Positions 1-4,933 of a stretch of DNA of 6,904 bases are shown here, one piece after another; positions within the stretch are counted from its first letter, which is position 1, and each line of letters opens with the position of its first letter. The position numbers and the translations under genes are program-made. Source of the DNA: Bacillota bacterium (lineage in GTDB: Bacteria; Bacillota_A; Clostridia; Lachnospirales; Bianqueaceae); contig JAFOIR010000283.1 of the NCBI GenBank assembly GCA_017420625.1, positions 1 to 6,904 of the forward strand, in the 5' to 3' direction. The notes under the pieces are model-generated. The model was given only the letters and a program-made list of their open reading frames with translations, was not told the DNA's origin and ran no database searches.

Positions 1-497
1 AGGATACCACTGTCCGGCAGGGTGATCCCCCAGTCCCATCCAAACATACATCCGGCCTTCCGGATCACGTTGAAGGGTTTCCCGAGATCGGCTTTGTGCT
101 CTCTCAGATAAACCACCGGGCTGTGGAAAAGAAGTTTCAGCTCATTGCTTCCTTCGACAAGAAATGGTGCAGCGTCGTATCGGAAAGCGCGGAACATGTT
201 CTTTTCCTCTGCAAGCTTAGTGCCGTTGACATAGATCTCGCAAAGTGTGTCCAGTGTATCGAATCCAAGAAAGATCCGTCTGGATTCCAGATCTTTTTTC
301 GTCACTGTGAAAACCGTTGTAAAGATATAGTCGTTTTCAAACAACGGTTGTGTTTTTGCTTCATTGTCTCTGACATAGGGATCTTCGATCTTATGATGAT
401 GAAGAAGCGTCGAGATCACACTGCATGGCACGTCACAGGAGAGCTTTTCATCCTCCCATTCCATCTGCCAGCCTTGATTCAACAGTCTTTTCCCCAT
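1..497 (-). CDS. GH2 beta-mannosidase, N-terminal part (3' end beyond the window)
   Basis: Only the first 165 codons are present; the gene continues past the left edge. The fragment reads as the start of a glycoside hydrolase family 2 beta-mannosidase, an enzyme that removes terminal beta-mannose from mannosides and manno-oligosaccharides. Visible family features are the jelly-roll sugar-binding domain: the VPCSV stretch (residues 23-27), DPYVRDNE (39-46), LGFDTLDT (77-84), the NG turn (91-92), NMF (100-102), and near the end FGWDWG (152-157) followed by LPDSGI, which is typical of beta-mannosidases rather than beta-galactosidases or beta-glucuronidases. The catalytic glutamates lie beyond the window and cannot be checked. 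There is no signal peptide, so the enzyme is probably cytoplasmic and acts on imported substrate. The ATG shares one base with the TAA of the upstream symporter gene, and an AGGGTG ribosome binding site lies inside that gene, so the two are very likely cotranscribed and translationally coupled. Substrate is inferred from family only. Confidence 0.88.
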   Translation of the reverse strand, partial: MGKRLLNQGWQMEWEDEKLSCDVPCSVISTLLHHHKIEDPYVRDNEAKTQPLFENDYIFTTVFTVTKKDLESRRIFLGFDTLDTLCEIYVNGTKLAEEKNMFRAFRYDAAPFLVEGSNELKLLFHSPVVYLREHKADLGKPFNVIRKAGCMFGWDWGITLPDSGI

Positions 498-1882
498 TAC
501 AGTTTCACCCTGGAAGAGATCATCTTTCTGGCTTCGTCCTTAGAAATCTCTCCGCGGTTGGCCGCGGACATTGCCTTAAGATCACTGTTTCTCAACGGAT
601 AAAGAAGAACCAGCAAAACGACAGCCAGAAGAGATCCAACGGCAGGTGCCAGAGAATAAAGGACCCAGATCCCATGGATGACAGCAGGTGTCTGCGCAAC
701 TCCATTTTCCACATATCCGATCGCCGCCAGGCAAGCCATTCCCAGAGCACCAGCCAGCGCAACAACCATCTTATTGACAAAAGCCTTCAACGAGAAAGCA
801 ACGCCCTGGTTGCGTTCCCCGGAAACAAACTCACCGTATTCAATACTGTCGGCGATAAAGATCGTGCCGATCAATCCCCAGACCGCGGCTATGGCAGAAC
901 GCAGCGCAACCAGACTGATCATCACGACGATATTCTGGTATCCACAGAAGTAAATGACCACCGTAATGGCAATCGTCAGAATACGGCTGATAATGTAGGC
1001 CTTGAAGGTATCGATCTTTTCAAGCAGTTTCGGTACGAACAGAACAACGATCAAAACCGGGAACACGGTCGCCAGCGCAAGTGCCGTCAGCCATGTCTCA
1101 CTGCCAAGGCAGTAGGTGGCAAAATAGGTCTGCAAGGTCGTTGCGAAATCAGTCAACGATCCAATGATCTGTATCGCCACCAGGATCAGCAGGTATCGGT
1201 TTTTGGCGACTGTCCGGAAGATCGTGCGCAGCGGGACTTCCTTTTCCTGCGGAACATTGTAGCGTTCTTTGACAACGAATGGGATCATGACCATTCCAAG
1301 GAAAGAAAGAACGCCGATCACGATACCAGTGATCCCCCATCCCAACATAGGCCGGAAGATTGGGACCATCACGACGATCAAAAGTCCTCCAAGATAGACC
1401 ATGAACGAATTGAGCGCAAAAATGTGGTTTCTTTCATCCGGAGTCTTGGATGCAACAACAGCCAGAGAATGAGCCGGCGCATCACAAAGCGTGTAGGCAC
1501 AGTCCCAAAGAACATAAGAGATGAGCGCCCAGGCGATCCTTCCGCCCACAGGAAATGAGGCGGTCGTCGGATTCAGGAAGATCAGAATCGTCGTAGCCGG
1601 TACAGCAAAAGCCGCAATCCTAAGCCAACCGCGATATTTACTGTCTTTAAAGCGATACTTGTCTACGATAACACCAAAAACAGGATCGTTGACGGCATCA
1701 AACACCTTGGCAATGATAAAGATAACCGAGACAGCTGCAGCTGAAATACCCACCGCATCCGTCAAAAAGATCTGCAGAAAACTATAGATGACATAGTACG
1801 AACAAATCGTTCCGAATGAATAAAGAGCAAAACTAAGTCTTTCCTTCTTCGAAGTAGCATAATCTTTGACAGCTTTCTTCAT
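497..1882 (-). CDS. GPH-family (MelB-like) sugar:cation symporter
   Basis: A 461-residue membrane protein of the glycoside-pentoside-hexuronide:cation symporter family in the major facilitator superfamily. These proteins import glycosides together with Na+ or H+. The sequence has about 12 hydrophobic segments and a family-typical length. Diagnostic stretches are KVFDAVNDPVFG (residues 59-70; D62 and D66 fit the cation-site aspartates of MelB), CDAPAHSL followed by TPDERN (133-152), and DSIEYGEFVSGERNQG followed by SLKAFVNK (345-371), the usual late GPH signature. The start is the ATG at 1880-1882, preceded by a GGAGG ribosome binding site; the reading frame stays open upstream to 2125, but that extension would run into the divergent regulator gene and the intergenic promoters. 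It is first in an operon with the beta-mannosidase, so beta-linked mannosides are the likely cargo. That assignment is inferred from the neighbour only, since GPH members also carry melibiose, xylosides and glucuronides. Confidence 0.92.
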   Translation of the reverse strand: MKKAVKDYATSKKERLSFALYSFGTICSYYVIYSFLQIFLTDAVGISAAAVSVIFIIAKVFDAVNDPVFGVIVDKYRFKDSKYRGWLRIAAFAVPATTILIFLNPTTASFPVGGRIAWALISYVLWDCAYTLCDAPAHSLAVVASKTPDERNHIFALNSFMVYLGGLLIVVMVPIFRPMLGWGITGIVIGVLSFLGMVMIPFVVKERYNVPQEKEVPLRTIFRTVAKNRYLLILVAIQIIGSLTDFATTLQTYFATYCLGSETWLTALALATVFPVLIVVLFVPKLLEKIDTFKAYIISRILTIAITVVIYFCGYQNIVVMISLVALRSAIAAVWGLIGTIFIADSIEYGEFVSGERNQGVAFSLKAFVNKMVVALAGALGMACLAAIGYVENGVAQTPAVIHGIWVLYSLAPAVGSLLAVVLLVLLYPLRNSDLKAMSAANRGEISKDEARKMISSRVKL

Positions 1883-1924
1883 GGCAACCTCCTCCCGTAC
1901 AGTGACAAACAGATTGGTAGATGG

Positions 1925-1953
1925 TTGCATTCTATCATGGCCAATGCTATGAT
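1925..1953 (+). promoter_or_regulatory. Probable sigma-A promoter of the AraC-family regulator
   Basis: TTGCAT (1925-1930), a 17-bp spacer and TATGAT (1948-1953) form a reasonable sigma-A promoter reading towards the regulator gene, with a start near 1960 and a leader of about 80 nt. It occupies almost the same DNA as the divergent symporter promoter, so the two probably compete. Confidence 0.5.
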
Positions 1954-1957
1954 ATTT
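1929..1957 (-). promoter_or_regulatory. Probable promoter of the symporter/beta-mannosidase operon
   Basis: Read on the minus strand there is an extended -10 element, TGATAGAAT (1937 down to 1929), with TAGAAT as the -10 hexamer. The position 17 bp upstream holds AAATAT, a very poor -35. A good extended -10 with a poor -35 fits a promoter that needs an activator. The leader would be about 40 nt. The element is predicted by eye only. Confidence 0.5.
1933..1954. repeat. Imperfect 22-bp palindrome across the two divergent promoters
   Basis: TATCATGGC and GCTATGATA are inverted repeats (8 of 9 positions) around a 4-base centre CAAT. The palindrome sits between and partly over the -10 elements of both divergent promoters. 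It may be an operator, or it may simply reflect the symmetry of two facing -10 elements. Confidence 0.45.
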
Positions 1958-1958
1958 A

Positions 1959-1990
1959 TGTAATTTTGATAAAACGTGTGTAATTATGAC
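1959..1990. promoter_or_regulatory. Tandem direct repeat, candidate AraC-family operator
   Basis: TGTAATTTTGAT (1959-1970) and TGTAATTATGAC (1979-1990) match at 10 of 12 positions and start exactly 20 bp apart, about two helical turns. AraC-family proteins have two helix-turn-helix motifs and often bind as pairs of direct half-sites about 21 bp apart. Relative to the symporter promoter the near copy lies just upstream of the -35 position, where an activator would sit. Relative to the regulator promoter both copies lie at or just after the start point, where binding would repress. The role is inferred. Confidence 0.5.
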
Positions 1991-2041
1991 ATCTTTATTA
2001 GACAGGATCTGTACCCTCGTACCATCCAAGGAGGTTCTGAC

Positions 2042-2797
2042 ATGTCTCCAAAACCGTTTTCTCTTCGAAAAGAACAGGCCAAACAAGAGATCTCGAAGCT
2101 CATGACGACGGGGTTGAAACATCACAGTTATCTGGAAGAGAAAGTGTTGATAAAAACTGTTCTTTCCCAGGGTAAAGACCAGGAAGAACTGATTCAGAAC
2201 AGTGTTTCTTTATACAAGGACATCTTAGGCGAATCGACGATGCGTTCTGTTAGAAACGGAATGATCTGTTTGATCACGATCGTAAGCCGTTCTGCCATCG
2301 AATATGGTGTCGATGCAGAATACAGTTTCGCTGCAAGCGATTTCTTTATCAACTATCTGGAAAAGATCCATCATCCCGAGACGATGATCGAACTCTATCG
2401 CTTCATTCTGGAGTTTTACGCTGAACTGGTGGCAGAAGCACGTGTCATTGGCGCAAATGATGCTGTTTCCCAGGCGATCCGCTACATTCATGCCCATATA
2501 TATGAGCCTTTAAAAGTCCGGGATGTCGCAGCATTCATCTATATGAATCCACAAGCTTTTTCCAGGCTTTTCTCATCAGAGACTGGTCAAAGTCCATCCG
2601 CCTATATTGAAATGAAGAAAATGGAAGAAGCCAAAGTCTTCTTGTATCAGCATAATATGTCTATCTCGCAGGTTGCGGAGGTTCTTGGATACTGCTCCAG
2701 TCAGCAATTTTCGCTGCGTTTTAAAAAGGCATTCCAGGTTACTCCCCGTGAATGGAGAAGGACACACATCGAAAACGAACCCTTTGCAATCAGGTAA
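2042..2797 (+). CDS. AraC-family transcriptional regulator of the mannoside locus
   Basis: A 251-residue DNA-binding regulator. Residues 140-242 form a typical AraC C-terminal domain with two helix-turn-helix motifs: the first around residues 158-180 (VRDVAAFIYMNPQAFSRLF) and the second around 206-231 (MSISQVAEVLGYCSSQQFSLRFK), ending with TPREWRR. The N-terminal 135 residues are largely helical by eye and include VRNGMICLITIVSRSAIEYGV (split around 70-90), a pattern seen in a Bacillota group of AraC proteins. They lack an obvious cupin sugar pocket, so the signal cannot be named. The start chosen is the ATG after AAGGAGG (2028-2034) with a 7-nt gap; an upstream in-frame ATG at 1976 has no such site and falls in the operator region. 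The gene is divergent from the symporter and beta-mannosidase genes, which makes it their likely local activator. No clear intrinsic terminator follows it. Confidence 0.9.
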   Translation: MSPKPFSLRKEQAKQEISKLMTTGLKHHSYLEEKVLIKTVLSQGKDQEELIQNSVSLYKDILGESTMRSVRNGMICLITIVSRSAIEYGVDAEYSFAASDFFINYLEKIHHPETMIELYRFILEFYAELVAEARVIGANDAVSQAIRYIHAHIYEPLKVRDVAAFIYMNPQAFSRLFSSETGQSPSAYIEMKKMEEAKVFLYQHNMSISQVAEVLGYCSSQQFSLRFKKAFQVTPREWRRTHIENEPFAIR

Positions 2798-2824
2798 GAG
2801 ACCGATTGGAGTAGATTCCTTCTG

Positions 2825-2838
2825 CAGCGGCTCCGCTG
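2825..2838. other. Short perfect inverted repeat after the regulator gene
   Basis: CAGCGG and CCGCTG are separated by only two bases, 27 bp after the stop codon of the AraC-family gene. No T-run follows on the plus strand, so it is not a convincing intrinsic terminator. It may slow the polymerase or protect a transcript end. No stronger terminator for that gene was seen. Confidence 0.25.
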
Positions 2839-2850
2839 TCCGGAAAATCA

Positions 2851-3009
2851 AAAAAGCTCTGGGCGGTGGTGCTTAAAAACAGCGAATCCGCCCCAGCGGC
2901 TTGGAGCGGATTCAGAAAAAAGGCGCTTTTCCCACTCCTCTGGAGATTCAACTGCTGTTCCGTCTTTCCGCAAAAAGGGATTCGGAATCTCCCATCTTCT
3001 TTCTGTCAT
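2851..3009 (-). pseudogene. Short remnant resembling the start of a CE15-like carbohydrate esterase
   Basis: An ATG at 3007-3009, preceded by GGAGG at an 11-nt gap, opens a frame of about 53 codons that ends at a stop near 2848. Its first 30 or so residues contain IPNPFLRKDGTAVESPEEWEKR. This resembles, from memory, the N-terminal pattern of glucuronoyl esterase or acetylxylan-esterase-like alpha/beta hydrolases (a proline-rich start, DG, then TxEEW and R). The rest of the frame is translated from the hairpin terminator at 2875-2913 and does not look like protein. No catalytic residues are present. The best reading is the 5' stump of an esterase gene whose body was deleted. It could also be a chance or genuine small ORF. 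The end coordinate is approximate, and family recognition is tentative. Confidence 0.4.
2875..2913 (-). terminator. Probable intrinsic terminator of the small cysteine-rich gene
   Basis: GAATCCGC (2884-2891) pairs with GCGGATTC (2906-2913), and after one mismatch the stem continues with CCA/TGG around a 6-base loop. On the minus strand the hairpin is followed after four bases by TTTTT (2879-2875). The plus strand has an A-run after the hairpin, so the direction is minus. It closes the transcript that begins upstream of the 72-residue gene. The gap between the stem and the T-run makes it less than ideal. Confidence 0.55.
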
Positions 3010-3037
3010 AAAATGTTTCGCCTCCGTATGATAGCCT

Positions 3038-3256
3038 TTACCCCCGCACCAGCGGTGCAGAAAACTCTTCATTGATCTCGCGGATCTCTTTCAGTCCATC
3101 GATATATGGCTGATAAATGCTGTCTGTTCGGCCTCCACCGCGGTTATCGCATCCGGAACAGAACTCACAGTCGATTCCGCATGCGCCCCAGAGCGCCTGA
3201 TGCACGATGCGGATCCTCTCTTCCCTGGTGGTATCCTTGATCAAAATCGACTTCAT
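3038..3256 (-). CDS. Conserved small cysteine-rich protein of unknown function
   Basis: A complete 72-residue soluble protein. It starts with KSILIKDTTREERIRIV, then has a cysteine cluster at C26, C30, C33 and C36 (the spacing pattern CxxxCxxCxxC) followed by a glycine run, and ends with YQPYIDGLKEIREINEEF and a short tail. From memory this layout, including the CSGC core and the PYIDG motif, recurs in small uncharacterised proteins of Clostridia and relatives, so I regard it as a real gene and not a shadow. The four cysteines could bind zinc or an iron-sulfur cluster; nothing in the sequence decides which. The ATG is preceded by AGGAAG, a moderate ribosome binding site. The gene is divergent from the MBL-fold hydrolase, with overlapping promoters, and may share its control. 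No function is claimed. Confidence 0.7.
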   Translation of the reverse strand: MKSILIKDTTREERIRIVHQALWGACGIDCEFCSGCDNRGGGRTDSIYQPYIDGLKEIREINEEFSAPLVRG

Positions 3257-3285
3257 CTTTTCTCTTCCTTTATTTCTGAGTATTC

Positions 3286-3314
3286 TTGATTATTTCCGTA
3301 TAGTCATATACAAT
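3286..3314 (+). promoter_or_regulatory. Probable sigma-A promoter of the MBL-fold hydrolase gene
   Basis: TTGATT (3286-3291), an exact 17-bp spacer and TACAAT (3309-3314) make a good sigma-A promoter. The predicted start near 3321 leaves a leader of about 28 nt before the ATG, which also argues against the upstream in-frame ATG at 3313. Confidence 0.6.
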
Positions 3315-3325
3315 GATTCTATCAA
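3297..3325 (-). promoter_or_regulatory. Probable promoter of the small cysteine-rich gene
   Basis: On the minus strand TTGATA (3325-3320), a 17-bp spacer and TATACG (3302-3297) give a moderate sigma-A promoter with a leader of about 35 nt. It overlaps the divergent promoter of the MBL-fold gene. Confidence 0.4.
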
Positions 3326-3348
3326 ACGATGTACAAGGAGGTGCTCAC

Positions 3349-4176
3349 ATGAGGCATGAACCGTATCGCGCGCGCAAGATCACCAAAAACACATATGTCG
3401 TCGATATCGGCGCTGTTTGCTATCCCTATCTGCTGCTGGGAGAAGACAAAGCATTGGTCATTGATACCGGCATGGGAAAAGGGAACCTTCGGGAATACCT
3501 GGAGACCATTACCGATCTTCCGATGATGGTCGTCAATACTCATGGACACGGAGATCATACCCTGTGGAACGGAGCTTTTGACACCGTCTATATGCATCCC
3601 AAAGCCATCATCGATGCTCACGGAGGAGACATGTCCGATGCCATGATCCCTGTGCCCAGCTTTGAACCGATACCGGTCGAAGAAGGCCACATTTTTGATC
3701 TTGGAGGCCGTCATATCGAAGTGTTGGAAACAGCCTGCCACAGCCCGGGAGACCTGATGTTCCTGGATCATGAGAACCGTCTGCTCTTTACAGGAGACAA
3801 CCTGGAAGTAGGTCAGGTACTGATCTTCTACGGGAACGCAGAAGTAGGAGGCAGCGTAAAACGTCATCTTGAGGTTCTGAGAAAACTCGAAGAAAGATAT
3901 GACGAGTTCGATATGATCTGTCCGGCACACAATGGATCACCCATTGATAAATCTGTTCTGAAAGACTTCATTGAAAATGATGAACGAGTCCTGTCAGGAA
4001 TCGAAGGGACGGCTGAACTGCCCAGCCCGTCATTCAACATCAACTTCTTCCTGCCCGATGAAGAAAGAAGAAGTTTCATCCGCTGCTCCGAATGGAAAGG
4101 AACCTGGCTGGTCTACGACACACGCCGTGTGCACGGGAGCAAAGGTCTGTTTTCCATTAATGACGGCAGTCTGTAA
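3349..4176 (+). CDS. MBL-fold metallo-hydrolase
   Basis: A 275-residue cytoplasmic protein of the metallo-beta-lactamase fold. It carries the full set of dinuclear metal ligands: HGHGDH (H65, H67, D69, H70), H131 in CHSPGD, D150 in FTGDN, and H194 in PAHNG. This arrangement is typical of class-B-like hydrolases that act on esters, thioesters, lactones or phosphodiesters. It does not by itself identify the substrate, and there is no sign that it is a beta-lactamase (no signal peptide). Residues from about 205 to 275 form a C-terminal tail with no motif I recognise. The ATG at 3349 is chosen because AAGGAGG (3335-3341) lies 7 nt upstream. It is transcribed alone, divergent from the small cysteine-rich gene and convergent with the response regulator, whose stop codon lies 4 bp beyond its own. 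A role in local carbohydrate metabolism is possible but unproven. Confidence 0.9.
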   Translation: MRHEPYRARKITKNTYVVDIGAVCYPYLLLGEDKALVIDTGMGKGNLREYLETITDLPMMVVNTHGHGDHTLWNGAFDTVYMHPKAIIDAHGGDMSDAMIPVPSFEPIPVEEGHIFDLGGRHIEVLETACHSPGDLMFLDHENRLLFTGDNLEVGQVLIFYGNAEVGGSVKRHLEVLRKLEERYDEFDMICPAHNGSPIDKSVLKDFIENDERVLSGIEGTAELPSPSFNINFFLPDEERRSFIRCSEWKGTWLVYDTRRVHGSKGLFSINDGSL

Positions 4177-4180
4177 ACGG

Positions 4181-4933
4181 TTATTCTGATGCATGGGTCT
4201 GATTCTTCCGGAAATCTCCGGGAGTCAGACCCGTATTTTTTCGGAACAGCTGTGAAAAATAAGAGAAATTATCGTAACCTGCGGACTGAGCGATCTGGTT
4301 GATGCTCAGATTCGTAGCCAGAAGCTGCTGCTTGACGAAATCCATCCGGCGGTCAAGCACATACTGGTGAAGTGTCATTCCTTCATCTTCTTTAAACAGA
4401 CGGTTCAGGTAATCGGGATTCATAAAGAATCTCTTCGCGATCAGCGCAGAGCTCAGATCCTCGGACAGATGGGTGTTTACATAGTCTTTGACATCCTGAA
4501 TCAGACGGATCCGGGAGTGGGTAGGAACTTCCATCTCCGGTTCTTTCTCTATATAGAAACGTTTTTCCGCCTCTTCTCTGGCCTGACGGAGTCTGGCTGC
4601 AAGTTCTTCATAGGCGATCGGCTTCAGAAAATAATCATAACACTGAAGCTCGATCGCTTTTTTTGCATAATTAAAATCTGCATAACAGGTACAGAAGAGA
4701 ACAATGATATTCATCTTCCGATCCCGTACCCACTCCAGAAGCTGCAGTCCACTCTGTCCGGGCAGCTCGATATCGGTGACCATGACATCGATCTGCTCCG
4801 AACGAAGGATCTCCCGCGCTCTGTGCGCATCGGCAGCTGTATATACCCTGGTAAATCCCAAAGAAGCAAAGTCAATACCTTCCGTGATAGCATCCGTTAC
4901 ATCTACATCATCGTCGATCAGCAGGATATTCAT
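4181..4933 (-). CDS. YesN-like response regulator (receiver plus AraC output domain)
   Basis: A 250-residue two-component response regulator. Residues 1-120 are a receiver domain with the acidic pocket D7-D9, the phospho-acceptor D54 in VTDIELPG, the switch T82 in FCTCYADF, and K104 in FLKP. Residues 145-244 are an AraC-type DNA-binding domain with two helix-turn-helix motifs, around residues 160-181 (ALIAKRFFMNPDYLNRLF) and 209-232 (LSINQIAQSAGYDNFSYFSQLF), ending in TGLTPGDFRK. The protein is short for this family because the linker is brief. It starts at an ATG with AAAGGAG 7 nt upstream, inside the end of the kinase gene (26-bp overlap), so the two are translated together. By family it would be phosphorylated by that kinase and would control the divergent lipoprotein gene. 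Odd points: two cysteines (C81, C83) flank the switch threonine, and the 3' end contains the terminator of the convergent gene. Confidence 0.93.
   Translation of the reverse strand: MNILLIDDDVDVTDAITEGIDFASLGFTRVYTAADAHRAREILRSEQIDVMVTDIELPGQSGLQLLEWVRDRKMNIIVLFCTCYADFNYAKKAIELQCYDYFLKPIAYEELAARLRQAREEAEKRFYIEKEPEMEVPTHSRIRLIQDVKDYVNTHLSEDLSSALIAKRFFMNPDYLNRLFKEDEGMTLHQYVLDRRMDFVKQQLLATNLSINQIAQSAGYDNFSYFSQLFRKNTGLTPGDFRKNQTHASE
4195..4241 (+). terminator. Intrinsic terminator of the MBL-fold gene, inside the convergent regulator gene
   Basis: GGGTCTGA (4195-4202) pairs with TCAGACCC (4225-4232). Inside, after a two-base bulge, CTTCCGG (4205-4211) pairs with CCGGGAG (4218-4224) around a 6-base loop, and TTTTTT (4236-4241) follows. 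This is a long, strong stem with a T-run in the plus direction, 18 bp after the MBL stop. The same DNA encodes the end of the response regulator on the other strand. No T-run follows in the minus direction. Confidence 0.85.

Noticed and set aside
96..602. Plus-strand open frame of 168 codons
   Set aside because: It is antisense to the beta-mannosidase start and symporter end, both of which are convincing. No family features were seen.
425..1558. Long open frame of 377 codons on the plus strand
   Set aside because: It lies antisense to the symporter gene, is rich in charged and histidine residues with no domain, and lacks a proper ribosome binding site. It is a codon-bias shadow.
1965..1985. 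Possible catabolite-response (cre) site around AAAACGTGTG
   Set aside because: The spacing of the TG and CA ends relative to the central CG does not fit the cre consensus.
1883..2125. Upstream extension of the symporter reading frame
   Set aside because: It would cross both divergent promoters and the regulator's start; the ATG at 1882 has a GGAGG site and the N-terminus matches the usual GPH length.
2977..2993. Small inverted repeat GGGATTCGGAATCTCCC
   Set aside because: It is short, has almost no loop and no T-run, and lies within the esterase-like remnant; probably chance.
3322..3930. Minus-strand open frame of 202 codons
   Set aside because: It is antisense to the MBL-fold gene, which has all its metal ligands; the antisense product shows no recognisable domain.
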